Source: an uncultured Pseudomonadales bacterium (lineage in GTDB: Bacteria > Pseudomonadota > Gammaproteobacteria > Pseudomonadales > Azotimanducaceae). Taken from it: a stretch of DNA of 43,173 bases. Positions 17,863 to 27,118 of the stretch are shown in pieces. The notes under the pieces were generated by a model. That model had not been told where the DNA came from and did no database searches. It saw only the letters and a list, made by a program, of their open reading frames with translations. The position numbers were made by a program, and so were the translations under genes. The stretch is taken from NCBI GenBank assembly GCA_905182155.1, contig CAJJAX010000046.1, positions 1 through 43,173 on the forward strand. The letters are read 5' to 3'. The stretch's first letter is position 1, and every line of letters starts with the position of its first letter.

Positions 17863-20453
17863 ATGAGAATGGATAAATTAACCACCGCGGTGCAGCAAGC
17901 CTTGTCTGACGGTCAATCACTCGCCGTTCAAAAAGACCATAATATTTTGGCGCCGGTCCATATATTCAGCGCTTTAAGCCAAGACAAAGCGGGGACCGTT
18001 TACACACTACTCGGCCAAATGGGCGCGAACCTTGAGCAGTTAACGAAAGGGATCAAGGCCTTGTTGACCGCGCTGCCCGTGGTCAAACCAAATCGCGGTG
18101 AGGTCCAGCCTGGGCCAGAATTAATTCGCTGGCTGAACCTCGCTCAAAAAAAAGCACATGAATTGGGTGACGAATTCATCTCGACAGAAATGCTCATGCT
18201 GTCGCTCTTTGAAGGCACCGATGCGTTGGCCAAGCAACTTCAGGATGCGGGCATCAACCCGGAAGCCTTAGCCCGCGCGATCAAACAAGCACGCAATGGC
18301 GTAGAGGTTGACAGTGAAGGCTCTGAGACCGAGCGTCAGGCGCTTCAAAAGTATACGGTTGACCTGACCGAACTTGCCCGGTCAGGGAAGTTAGACCCGG
18401 TCATCGGCCGCGATAGCGAAATCAGACGAACCATACAAGTGTTGCAGCGACGGACTAAAAACAATCCGGTACTCATCGGTGCGCCTGGGGTTGGCAAGAC
18501 CGCGATCGTTGAGGGATTGGCACTACGCATTATTAACCAAGAAGTACCGGAAGGCCTGCGGCACAAAGCCATCTGACGCTAGACTTCGCTCTGGTTGCGG
18601 GCGCAAAATTTCGAGGCGAATTTGAAGAGCGTTTGAAATCCGTGCTCAATGAACTGGCCAAACAGGATGGGCAGATCATTTTATTTATCGACGAACTACA
18701 TACCATGGTCGGCGCCGGCAAGGCCGAGGGAGCCATGGATGCGGGCAATATGTTAAAGCCGGCGCTGGCGCGCGGCGAATTGCACTGCGTCGGGGCGACC
18801 ACGACTTGGATCGAGTACCGCCTATACATGTTGAAAAGGATGCCGCCCTTGCCCGGCGCTTTCAACCAGCTCCAGGTCGATGAGCCGAGCGTTGACCGAC
18901 ACCATCTGCGATCCTGCGTGGGCTCAAGGAGACGCTACGAAGCTCCACCACGGCGTTGCGCATCGCCGACGCCGCGCTCGTGGCGGCGGCGACCCTGTCG
19001 CACCGCTATATCACGCGATCGGCTGTTGCCCGACAAAGCCATTGATTTGTCGACGAAGCGGCCACACGGATTCGCATGGAAATGGACTCCAAACCAGAAG
19101 ACATGGATCACCTTGATCAGCGCATCATCCAGCTCAAAATCGAACGCGAGGCGCTTGCCAAGAAGAAGATAGCCAGTCGAAAAAGCGGTTAGAGGAGCTT
19201 GAAAGTGATATTGAATCGTTAGAACGGGACTTTGCCGACTTAGATGAGGTCTGGCGGCGAGAGAAACATTTGCACCAGGGCGCCCAGAACCTCAAGGAGT
19301 CTTTGGATCAAGCGCGACAAGAGCTTGAGGTTGCAAGGCGAGCCGGTGACCTGACTCGCATGTCCGAGTTGCAATATGGGCAAATTCCAGCCCTGGAAAA
19401 GCAAATTGAGGAACAAACCAGCGGACATAAAGTGGCGGCAAAACTCTTCAGAAACCAAGTGACTGAAGACGAAATCGCCGAGGTGGTCTCAAAATGGACG
19501 GGTATCCCCATTCAAAAAATGTTGGCCAGTGACCGGGAGAAACTCTTGGAACTCGAGACTGAACTGCAGCGGCGGGTGGTTGGCCAGTCCGAAGCCGTAT
19601 CGGCAATTGCCAATGCCGTTCGCCGCGCTCGTGCCGGCTTGTCTGATCCCAATCGCCCCAATGGCTCCTTTTTGTTTCTGGGTCCGACCGGCGTGGGTAA
19701 AACCGAACTCTCGAAAGCCCTCGCCGAGTTCCTCTTCGATCAGAAGATACTATGGTTCGTATGGATATGTCGGAGTACATGGAACAGCCATGCACAGTCT
19801 CTCGCTTGATTGGGGCGCCGCCGGGCTATGTCGGTTTTGATCGAGATGGGCGGTTATTTGACCGAGGCCGTTCGCCGTAGGCCTTACTCTTTGATTTTGT
19901 TGGATGAAATTGAAAAGGCCCACCCGGATGTTTTCAACATCCTGCTGCAGGTCCTTGATGATGGGATCGCTGAACCGACGGTCACGGCAGAACGGTGGAT
20001 TTTAAAAATACGGTCCTCATTATGACCTCGAACCTCGCCTCGCAGGTGATTCAGTCCGCTGCGGGCCAGACCCGCTTGGATGACGTGAAAGATGCGGTAA
20101 TGGCGGTGGTCAAACAGCATTTTCGACCCGAGTTCTTAAACCGAATCGATGACAGTGTGGTTTTTCAACCCCTGTCGGAAACGAACATAAAAGCCATTGC
20201 TCGGATCCAAGTTGATGGCTTAATCGCACGGTTGGCGGAGCAGGGTATCGACATGACCTTAGAGGATGAGGTGTTCAACAATCTCGCGGAGGCGGGCTTT
20301 GATCCAGCTTATGGGGCAAGACCGCTTAAACGACTGATTCAGAGAATGATCGAAAACCCCCTTGCCGAGGCGATCTTGTCTGGCGCCGTCGATCAAAAGC
20401 ACCCGGTGATCGTTGCCATGTCAGATCAAGGCCTTGTCTTTAGGTCAAAATAG
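17863..20453 (+). pseudogene. clpB: ClpB disaggregase, broken by many small indels
   Basis: ClpB is the Hsp100 AAA+ chaperone that works with DnaK to dissolve aggregates. The full domain order is present across three frames. The Clp N-domain begins [17 protein letters not shown]1 has Walker [11 protein letters not shown] and [21 protein letters not shown]. The coiled-coil middle domain includes [20 protein letters not shown]2 has Walker [30 protein letters not shown] and NRIDDSVVFQPL. The C-terminal part includes AEAGFDPAYGARPLKRLIQ. Frame breaks occur near 18574, several times in 18805-19180, and near 19745, 19790, 19845 and 19970-20000. Protein-level conservation stays high between them, with indels of 1-2 nt and no large deletion. 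That pattern fits poor local sequence or very recent loss. If the breaks are real, no functional ClpB would be made from this locus. Confidence 0.88.
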
Positions 20454-20499
20454 TACTGTACAAGCATACAGCAATGAAGTACTGTATGCTTGTACAATA
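20454..20499. promoter_or_regulatory. Two LexA-type SOS boxes arranged as an inverted repeat
   Basis: Box 1 (20454-20473) reads TACTGTACAAGCATACAGCA, a CTGT-N8-ACAG core that differs from the E. coli recA box as I recall it at three positions. Box 2 (20480-20499) has core CTGT-ATGCTTGT-ACAA. The two are reverse complements of each other over 15 bp (20457-20471 and 20482-20496, 10-nt loop). They start one base after the clpB stop. No T-run follows, so this is a poor intrinsic terminator. A good SD and ATG follow at 20623. Confidence 0.6.
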
Positions 20500-20622
20500 A
20501 GGCATCCGGCGAGCGTTCCAGCAGATCTAAGGGCGCCGCCAAATTGACGAAACAGCAGAATGCTTAAGCGGGTCGTTTTTTGATGGCAATGATCAAGGTG
20601 ATGACAATAAAAGGGCTCAACC

Positions 20623-20961
20623 ATGTTAGAGACTAAAATTGAAAACCAAATTTTTGCGGCCGCTCAGGGTCGAATTCGACCTCGATCGAGCGGGAAACTG
20701 AAGGCCACTTTGGTACCGGTTATGGTTTTGCAATCACGCCCGGGCAGGCAGCGTGTTACAGCCATCGACAAAGACCATTCCCGCTTGGCAATGCAAGCGG
20801 CTAAACGGATGAAATCCAGCAAGGACAAGCTCCGCACAGGCCGCTTAGTCTGCCTTCATCTCAGGTCTTTACTGGCAGCAACGCAATCAACGGGTTCTCA
20901 GTCAGACCAGGGGCGAACAACCCAATCGATCGAGAACCGGCAGTACCCACTCCCCATGTAA
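20623..20961 (+). CDS. Hypothetical 112-residue protein downstream of the SOS boxes
   Basis: I do not recognise this protein. It has a good ribosome site (AAAGGG, 7 nt before ATG) and starts MLETKIENQIFAAAQGR. The rest is basic and rich in R, K, S and Q, with no membrane helix or signal peptide. It could be a genuine small SOS-regulated gene, a frameshifted remnant of a longer one, or a chance ORF. The sequence from 20962 to 21322 holds no other ORF that I can support, only a short 14-bp repeat array. Confidence 0.3.
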   Translation: MLETKIENQIFAAAQGRIRPRSSGKLKATLVPVMVLQSRPGRQRVTAIDKDHSRLAMQAAKRMKSSKDKLRTGRLVCLHLRSLLAATQSTGSQSDQGRTTQSIENRQYPLPM

Positions 20962-21121
20962 TCGATCATCGGTTAGGGGCTAATTCTGATCGCCAAGCGG
21001 CGATTGCGCTATGAGATTGGTAAGCACTGGCCGATCGTCAATCAACACGTGGGCAGTGATGGATGAACCGTGATGGGTAAAAGGTTGTCAGGAAACTACG
21101 ATTTGGAAATAATGATCGGGT

Positions 21122-21169
21122 AACAATCCATTAGCAACAATCCTTTAGAAACAATCCTTTAGAAACAAT
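21122..21169. repeat. Tandem 14-bp repeat (AACAATCCTTTAGA type), three copies plus a partial
   Basis: Copies lie at 21122-21135 (two mismatches), 21136-21149 and 21150-21163, with a partial fourth. The array is non-coding and lies about 150 bp upstream of the FAD oxidoreductase start. Confidence 0.85.
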
Positions 21170-21322
21170 GATCGATAATCGACCCGGTCATCGGTAAACG
21201 ATAGCATCGTCTTAAAACAATCTTTTACGTTATGGTCCAACAGGGGCGACAGCGCCGGCGATCGACCTACTTTCCGATAGCTGCAATAATGCCCTATCTA
21301 TTAATGAACTGCGCGTCTTGTC

Positions 21323-22447
21323 ATGTCAGATCATATCCACACTATTGTTATCGGCGCTGGCGCCGTCGGCTTGGCGATCGGCCGCGAACTTGCCCGCAAC
21401 GGTCAGGCATGTCTGATCTTAGAAAGCGCGCCAAACGTCGGGCAGGGCGTTAGCAGCCGTAACAGTGAAGTCATCCATGCAGGCATTTATTACCCCAAGG
21501 GTTCCAATAAGGCCGAACTGTGCGTTGAAGGCAACGCCGCGCTGTATGATTTCTGTGATCAATTTTCAGTTCCGGTTAATCGCTGCGGTAAATTAATCGT
21601 TGCGACCAATACAGCGGAACTCGAGCAGTTGGCGGGTATTGCCAACGCAGCCTATGACAACGGCGTCGAGGACCTCAAACAGCTTACCCATTCACAGATC
21701 GCTGACATTGAGCCCAATGTTCAGGCCGTCGGCGCCTTGTTGTCGCCGTCAACCGGCATCTTGAGCGCGCACGATTATATGAACGCGCTGCTCGGTGATT
21801 TCGAGAGAAATGGTGGCCTTTTAAGCACGCAGTCTAAAGTGACCTACATTGCGCGCGATGCCTGCGGCTATAAACTCAAAATTACCGTGCAACCAGACCA
21901 CTCTGAATTCGAGATCACCACCGCGTGTGTGATTAACGCCGCGGGCCTCGGCGCGCAAGAGATTGCGGGTGCGATTGAAGGCTTCCCAACAAGCGCGGTG
22001 CCTAAACTGCACTATTGTAAAGGCAATTATTTTGCGATGACCGGCAAGAATCCATTCAATCGCCTGATCTACCCGGCGCCGCCCGCCAGTGGCGCAGGAC
22101 TCGGCATTCACGCAACCATCGATTTGGGCGGGCAAGTCAAGTTTGGGCCAGACGTCGAGTATGTGACAGAAGCCTCCTATGAAGTTAGCGAGGCCGCGTT
22201 GCCCGACTATTACCGGGCCATTCGACGTTATTTCCCGGCGCTCAAAGCGGGCAGCTTAAACCCCAGCTATGCTGGCATTCGACCCAAGATACAAGGGCCG
22301 GGCGATCCGCCAGCAGACTTTATCATTCGAGAAGAGTCTGCACTTGGATTTCCTGGTCTGGTTAATCTATTTGGCATAGAGTCCCCAGGACTGACGGCCT
22401 CGCTGGCAATTGCGCGGCGTGTTGCTCAGAAAACCGCGCTAATCTAA
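21323..22447 (+). CDS. FAD-dependent oxidoreductase, L-2-hydroxyglutarate oxidase-like (DAO family)
   Basis: This 374-residue flavoprotein has the dinucleotide-binding motif IVIGAGAVGLAIGRELA (8-24), then SSRNSEVIHAGIYYPKGSNKAELC, which is characteristic of the L-2-hydroxyglutarate dehydrogenase/oxidase group. VINAAGLGAQEIA, KLHYCKGNYFAM, LIYPAPPASGAGLGIHATIDLGG and NLFGIESPGLTASLAIARRV at the C-terminus are also typical. It should oxidise an L-2-hydroxy acid (L-2-hydroxyglutarate or a relative) using FAD, with an unidentified electron acceptor. The ribosome site is weak. The last 120 bp are duplicated in tandem just downstream. Confidence 0.88.
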   Translation: MSDHIHTIVIGAGAVGLAIGRELARNGQACLILESAPNVGQGVSSRNSEVIHAGIYYPKGSNKAELCVEGNAALYDFCDQFSVPVNRCGKLIVATNTAELEQLAGIANAAYDNGVEDLKQLTHSQIADIEPNVQAVGALLSPSTGILSAHDYMNALLGDFERNGGLLSTQSKVTYIARDACGYKLKITVQPDHSEFEITTACVINAAGLGAQEIAGAIEGFPTSAVPKLHYCKGNYFAMTGKNPFNRLIYPAPPASGAGLGIHATIDLGGQVKFGPDVEYVTEASYEVSEAALPDYYRAIRRYFPALKAGSLNPSYAGIRPKIQGPGDPPADFIIREESALGFPGLVNLFGIESPGLTASLAIARRVAQKTALI

Positions 22448-22568
22448 CGCGAAGTCTCTGCCCTTGGATTTTCTAGCCTGGTCGATCTGCTTGGCATCAA
22501 GTCCCTAGGTCTGACAGCCTTGCTGGCAATTGGGCGGCGCGTTGCTCAGAAACCCAGGCTAATCTAAC
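22329..22568 (+). repeat. 120-bp tandem duplication covering the 3' end of the FAD oxidoreductase gene
   Basis: 22329-22448 and 22449-22568 align at an exact 120-bp offset with scattered substitutions. Copy 1 encodes ESALGFPGLVNLFGIESPGL ... RRVAQKTALI and its stop. Copy 2 would encode VSALGFSSLVDLLGIKSLGL ... RRVAQKPRLI and another stop in the same frame. The second copy lies after the stop, so it is a non-translated echo of the C-terminus. Confidence 0.9.
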
Positions 22569-22653
22569 GGTTTTGGCGCGCACCAGGTTGAGATAGAATC
22601 ACGCTGCGAGTCATGCCATAGCCTTGGATGACTGACGCGAACAGGAAGCTTTT

Positions 22654-23580
22654 ATGCATGACCATCACGGCCATCACGCGCCGTCTTTTACCGGGAAGAT
22701 CAACCTCAGCTTTGGGCTCGCCGTCTTTGCGAACCTCTCCTTTACGGTCGTCGAGGCCGTGCTGGCCGTAGAGGCCGATTCGATGGGACTGTTGGCCGAT
22801 GCAGGGCACAATTTAAGTGATGTCTTGGGTCTTATTTTGGCCTGGATCGCCAGTTATCTTGTGACCAAAAAAGCGGGGGCTCGATTCAGTTACGGCTATC
22901 GTCGAACGACGATTTTGGCCGCCCTCGCAAATGCGATGATCTTACTCTTTACCTCCCTCTACATTGCCATCGGCGCGCTTGAAAAACTGTCCTCAATAAC
23001 CAGCGTGCACACAGAAATTGTTATTTATGTCGCGGCAATCGGCATTGTGGTTAACGGCGGGACGGCCCTATTATTCATGAAGCAAAGCCACCATGACCTT
23101 AATATCAAAGGCGCTTTTCTCCACCTCGCGTTCGATGCTTTGGTCTCAGCCGGGGTTGTTGTCGCAGGCATTGTCATGCTTTACAGCGATGCTTACTGGA
23201 TCGACCCTGTGGTGGCCTTAACCATTGTTTCCGTTATTTTATATTTAACCTGGCGCATGCTGCGGGACGCACTGAGTCTGATCCTCGATGCGGTCCCACC
23301 CAATATCGATCCAGAAGCGGTTGCTCAGTTTTTAGCCAACATCACTGGGGTCACGGCGGTCCACGATTTACACATCTGGGCCATGAGCACGCAAGAAACG
23401 TGTTTAACCGCACATTTGGTTATGCCGGAACAGCCATTATGGTCGCAACCCAATGGCTACCAGGCAGTGAGTGCTGCCCTGGCACAGCAGTTTTCGATTC
23501 ATCATGTCACCTTGCAAGTTGAACAGGGTGATGATTGCCAAACGCAAGATTGTAGCCTCGGGGAAAACGATGGAATTTGA
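22654..23580 (+). CDS. Cation diffusion facilitator (Zn2+/Cd2+/Co2+ exporter, ZitB/CzcD type)
   Basis: A 308-residue CDF transporter that exports divalent metal in exchange for protons. It starts with a His-rich stretch (MHDHHGHHAPSF). Six membrane helices follow, with the metal sites SMGLLADAGHNLSDVLGL in helix 2 (HxxxD) and HLAFDALVSAGVVVAGI in helix 5 (HxxxD). The cytosolic C-terminal domain has VTAVHDLHIWAMSTQETCLTAHL. AGGAAG precedes the ATG. The HxxxD/HxxxD sites point to zinc preference. The end overlaps the next gene by 11 bp. Confidence 0.92.
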   Translation: MHDHHGHHAPSFTGKINLSFGLAVFANLSFTVVEAVLAVEADSMGLLADAGHNLSDVLGLILAWIASYLVTKKAGARFSYGYRRTTILAALANAMILLFTSLYIAIGALEKLSSITSVHTEIVIYVAAIGIVVNGGTALLFMKQSHHDLNIKGAFLHLAFDALVSAGVVVAGIVMLYSDAYWIDPVVALTIVSVILYLTWRMLRDALSLILDAVPPNIDPEAVAQFLANITGVTAVHDLHIWAMSTQETCLTAHLVMPEQPLWSQPNGYQAVSAALAQQFSIHHVTLQVEQGDDCQTQDCSLGENDGI

Positions 23581-24742
23581 TCAGTGGTTTAACACTCAAC
23601 TGGCGGCGCGGCCGATTGACCCGATTCATCTTGCAGAACCGGTTCGCGTGGCTGATTTGCCAACACCGGCCTTATTGCTCGATGAGGTCCTATTCGAGGC
23701 AAATTTGGCTCGAATGGCGCAATGGTCACAGAAAACCGGTATCGCTTTACGGCCTCACAGTAAAATGCATAAGAGCCCCGTGATTGCGCACCGACAATTA
23801 GCCCTTGGCGCCGCGGGCATTTGCTGCGCCAAGGTGTCTGAGGCGGAAGTTATGCAACGGGCGGGCATAAAATCAATCTTGATTACCTCACCCGTTGTAG
23901 ACCCGCAGACCATCACGCGGGTGGCGCAACTCGCGCGTGCTAACCCAGAGTTGATCGTGGTGGTTGATCATCCTGTTGCCGTCGCGCGACTCGAAGCCTG
24001 CCTTGCTCAAACGCAAACAACCTTAAAGATCTTGATCGATATTGACCCCGGCCTTGGGCGAACCGGCATTGCCCCGACCGATGCCTTGCTCGCACTACTT
24101 CAAGTGATTGAACGCGACTGCCCGCACTTGGTGTTTTTTGGCCTGCAAACGTATGCCGGACATTGCATGCACATTCCCGAATTAGATAAACGCAAAAGCA
24201 AGTATCAGCGCGCGCTTGCCGCCGGCGCTGAGGCCCGATCGATTGCCGAGGGCGCGGGCTACCCCGTGCAGTTGATGTCTGGCGGCGGGACGGGTTCGAT
24301 CGACTTTGAAGCCGAACTGGGTGTTTTAAACGAATTGCAAGCAGGCTCTTACGCCTTTATGGATATTGAATACCGAGATATTGAAAGTGAAAATGGGCCG
24401 ACATTTGAGGACTTCTCGATAGCATTGACCGTATTGGTAACCTTGATCAGCCAACCCAAACCGCGAGCAGTGACGGTGGATGCTGGATTTAAGTCGTTAG
24501 CCTCTGACAAGATGCCCCCGCAATTTAAAGATGTCGATGGCCTGAATTACTATTGGGGGGGTGACGAGCATGGGATTGTCGCGCTCGATAACCCCTCAAA
24601 AACACTGCAATTGGGTGATAAGTTGGAGCTACTGACGCCGCATTGTGACCCAACCGTCAACCTGCATGATTATTATTATGTGGTTCGAGACGGTTACGTG
24701 CAGGAACTTTGGCCTATTTCTACGCGCGGGTGTTCACAATGA
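23570..24742 (+). CDS. DSD1-family PLP enzyme (D-threonine / 3-hydroxy-D-aspartate aldolase type)
   Basis: A 390-residue fold-type III (alanine-racemase-like) enzyme. The start is ATG 23570 (MEFDQWFNT) with GGGAAA in front. The N-terminal DLPTPALLLDE and LRPHSKMHKSP strings hold the PLP lysine (about K65). LIDIDPGLGRTGI, LMSGGGTGSID and AGSYAFMDIEY are family motifs. Near the C-terminus LTPHCDPTVNLHD carries the metal ligands; H358 and D360 give the H-x-D pattern of D-threonine aldolase. Family enzymes cleave or form D-3-hydroxy amino acids (glycine plus an aldehyde, or glycine plus glyoxylate to 3-hydroxyaspartate). It overlaps the CDF gene by 11 bp and the MaoC gene by 4 bp. Confidence 0.88.
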   Translation: MEFDQWFNTQLAARPIDPIHLAEPVRVADLPTPALLLDEVLFEANLARMAQWSQKTGIALRPHSKMHKSPVIAHRQLALGAAGICCAKVSEAEVMQRAGIKSILITSPVVDPQTITRVAQLARANPELIVVVDHPVAVARLEACLAQTQTTLKILIDIDPGLGRTGIAPTDALLALLQVIERDCPHLVFFGLQTYAGHCMHIPELDKRKSKYQRALAAGAEARSIAEGAGYPVQLMSGGGTGSIDFEAELGVLNELQAGSYAFMDIEYRDIESENGPTFEDFSIALTVLVTLISQPKPRAVTVDAGFKSLASDKMPPQFKDVDGLNYYWGGDEHGIVALDNPSKTLQLGDKLELLTPHCDPTVNLHDYYYVVRDGYVQELWPISTRGCSQ

Positions 24743-25743
24743 TTGTCGCGCCGTATTTCGAAGATTTTTTTGTCGGTCAAGATTTCTCGGACGTGCCGTC
24801 GGTGACCGCCACCGAGGGTCTGACCGCCTGGCACCAAAGCCTTTTTGGCGATCGGAATCGATTAACCTTAGATCAAACCCTCTGCGAGGCGGTGACGAAT
24901 GAGCCGCGAATGCTCGTGAACCCGGCCCTAGTCTGCAACCTGGCCATAGGCCAAAGCACGATTCCAAGTCAACGCGTGCTGGGCAATCTATTTTATCGGG
25001 GTCTTCAACTGCTGGCGCCCGTGTTCATCAATGATACCCTGACCACGCGCACCCAGGTCATTGGCTTAAAGCAAAACACCATCAAGCCGGGTCGAGCCGC
25101 ATCCGGCATGGTGGCATTAGAAATTCAGGTCGAAAATCAAAACGGGGAGACCGTCTTGCACTTTTGGCGCTGCCCGATGATCCCTTGCCGCGACCCGGAG
25201 GCCGATACCGGCCACAACGATGATTTCGCGATCATGCCGGAAGAAATTTCGGACGACCAACTGCTGGCCCATGTCCCAGATTGGAACTTTGCTGCCTACC
25301 GGGCCCGATATCCTAGCGCCTCAACCCCATTGTTAGCCGAACAAACCCTCGTGGTCGAGGCGGCCGATACGGTAACGTCTGCACCAGAGCTTGTCCGAAT
25401 GACCCTCAACCTTGCAATGACCCATACCGATGCGACCCGCAGCGTTTACGGTCGTCGGCTTGTTTATGGCGGGCACACCATCGCCATTGCGAGTAAACAA
25501 ATGGCCATGGCCCTACCGCACATCGTCCAGATTCTGGCGTGGTATCGGTGCGATCATGTTGGCCCGGTCTTTGAAGGTGATATGCTCAGTTCAAGCATCA
25601 AAATCAACAAAATCATAAAGGTAAAGGATGCAACGATTGCAAAACTCGTTGTCGAGGTGTTCGCAAAACGAGGCCCCGAGGCGCCCAGTGAGCTTAAGGA
25701 TGCCCAGGTGTTGCATTGGTCTCTGGCCGTTTTACTGCCCTAG
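24739..25743 (+). CDS. MaoC-type double-hotdog hydratase, mesaconyl-C1-CoA hydratase-like
   Basis: The ATG at 24739 overlaps the aldolase stop (ATGA), giving 334 residues starting MIVAPYFEDFFVGQDF. The N-terminal hotdog has LGNLFYRGLQLLAPVFINDTL and TQVIGLKQN. The C-terminal half has a second hotdog with VRMTLNLAMTHTDATRS and YGGHTIAIASKQM. The size and these strings match 2-methylfumaryl-CoA (mesaconyl-C1-CoA) hydratase, Mch, rather than short PhaJ-type hydratases. Mch interconverts mesaconyl-C1-CoA and beta-methylmalyl-CoA. The next gene is a mesaconyl-CoA C1-C4 transferase-like protein, which supports the call. A different acyl-CoA hydratase activity remains possible. Confidence 0.7.
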   Translation: MIVAPYFEDFFVGQDFSDVPSVTATEGLTAWHQSLFGDRNRLTLDQTLCEAVTNEPRMLVNPALVCNLAIGQSTIPSQRVLGNLFYRGLQLLAPVFINDTLTTRTQVIGLKQNTIKPGRAASGMVALEIQVENQNGETVLHFWRCPMIPCRDPEADTGHNDDFAIMPEEISDDQLLAHVPDWNFAAYRARYPSASTPLLAEQTLVVEAADTVTSAPELVRMTLNLAMTHTDATRSVYGRRLVYGGHTIAIASKQMAMALPHIVQILAWYRCDHVGPVFEGDMLSSSIKINKIIKVKDATIAKLVVEVFAKRGPEAPSELKDAQVLHWSLAVLLP

Positions 25744-25824
25744 CCATGCCTAAAATTAAGGCGTCCAAACCATCTGGTCGAGGTCCTACCGTCCGAGACC
25801 AGACAGCAACGATGAGGGTCTAAC

Positions 25825-27033
25825 ATGCAAGGAATCTTAGCGGGAATGCGAGTGGTGGAGGGCAGCGCCTTTGTCGCGGCGCCCTTGGGCGGGATGACCT
25901 TGGCCCAGCTAGGCGCCGATGTCATTCGCTTTGACCCCATTGGCGGCGGCTTAGACTATGAGCGCTGGCCCGTGACCGCCAGCGGCGCCAGCCTGTTTTG
26001 GGCGGGCATGAACAAAGGGAAACGATCCATTCAACTCGATATTCGACGTCCCGAAGCCCAAGAGATCATTTCAGCGTTATTGGCCCGGCCTGGCGATGAT
26101 TCGGGCCTATTCTTAACCAACTTCCCTGCCCGCGGTTGGCTGTCTTATGAGAATTTAAGAAAATCCCGTAACGACCTCATTTATATCAATATACTGGGTA
26201 ACCGAAAGGGTGGGTCTGAAGTCGATTATACCGTGAACCCAGCGAGCGGTTTCGCCGCAGTGACCGGAGACCCCTCGGATCCCGCGCCCACAAATCATGT
26301 CTTACCGGCTTGGGACAACATCACGGGCCAGATGGCTGCCACGGCGCTGCTGGCCGCCGAACGTCATCGACGCACGTCAGGCGCCGGGCAGTTGGTTGAA
26401 ATTGCCTTGAAGGATGTGGCGCTTGCGACAGCCGGCCACCTTGGCAACCTCGCTGAGGCCACGGTAAATCAAGTCGAACGACCGCGCTATGGCAACTATC
26501 TATATGGGGCTTTCGGAAAAGACTTTGTTAGCAAAGATGGCAAGCGATTCATGCTGGTCGGGCTCACACCCAAACAGTGGCAAGCGATTATCAATGCGAC
26601 GGGCATCGCGGAAACTGTTGCGAACATCGCGGTTCATCAATCGATCCATCTCGAGACGCAAAGCCAGCGGTTTGAGCATCGCGTCCTCATTTCAGAGCTC
26701 ATCAGTCCTTGGTTTGAGGCGCGCGGCGCCCCTGAGGTCACTCAAGCGCTGACCAAGGCAGGCGTTTGCTTTGGTCCTTATCATTCGTTTCAAGAGATGC
26801 TCGAGCAGGATCCGGATTGTTCCGAAGACAATCCGCTCTTCGATTGGGTCGCACAACCCGGCATTGGAGAGTACCTCGCGCCGGCCAACCCCATTCGTTT
26901 CGGCACGAGCGCCAACCTGCCGGCGCTCCGCGCGCCGACCCTCGGTGAGCACAGCGAAGAGATCCTTGCCCAAGAGTTAGGCCTGAGCGCACACCAGATT
27001 GCAAAGCTCTTCGACGATAAGATCGTCGCCTAA
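25825..27033 (+). CDS. mct: Class III CoA transferase, mesaconyl-CoA C1-C4 CoA transferase-like
   Basis: A 402-residue family III CoA transferase. The N-terminus (MRVVEGSAFVAAPLGGMTLA, then QLGADVIRFDPIGGGLDY) and LFITNFPARGWLSY-like, SEVDYTVNP and NHVLPAWDNITGQM strings correspond to Mct (2-methylfumaryl-CoA isomerase), which moves CoA within mesaconate from C1 to C4 in the 3-hydroxypropionate bicycle. The nucleophile is expected at D164 in PAWD. BGN-type or formyl-CoA transferase relatives lack this start. GAGGG precedes the ATG by 6 nt. It follows the Mch-like gene by 81 bp. The identification rests on remembered family sequence and is likely, though not certain. Confidence 0.75.
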   Translation: MQGILAGMRVVEGSAFVAAPLGGMTLAQLGADVIRFDPIGGGLDYERWPVTASGASLFWAGMNKGKRSIQLDIRRPEAQEIISALLARPGDDSGLFLTNFPARGWLSYENLRKSRNDLIYINILGNRKGGSEVDYTVNPASGFAAVTGDPSDPAPTNHVLPAWDNITGQMAATALLAAERHRRTSGAGQLVEIALKDVALATAGHLGNLAEATVNQVERPRYGNYLYGAFGKDFVSKDGKRFMLVGLTPKQWQAIINATGIAETVANIAVHQSIHLETQSQRFEHRVLISELISPWFEARGAPEVTQALTKAGVCFGPYHSFQEMLEQDPDCSEDNPLFDWVAQPGIGEYLAPANPIRFGTSANLPALRAPTLGEHSEEILAQELGLSAHQIAKLFDDKIVA

Positions 27034-27118
27034 AATGCGCTGATGGTGACAGCGATGAAGCAGCGGCGAACCCAGATCCATGTGCTAAAGTGCCTCATTG
27101 CTCAACGTGGAATAAGGC

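Noticed and set aside
18574..18576. TGA in clpB as a possible second selenocysteine codon
   Set aside because: Reading through gives no ClpB sequence; a missing base (KAI to [11 protein letters not shown]) restores the frame, and many other indels follow.
20457..20496. Perfect inverted repeat after clpB as a Rho-independent terminator
   Set aside because: There is no T-run on either side and the stem is not GC-rich; the CTGT-N8-ACAG pattern fits LexA boxes better.
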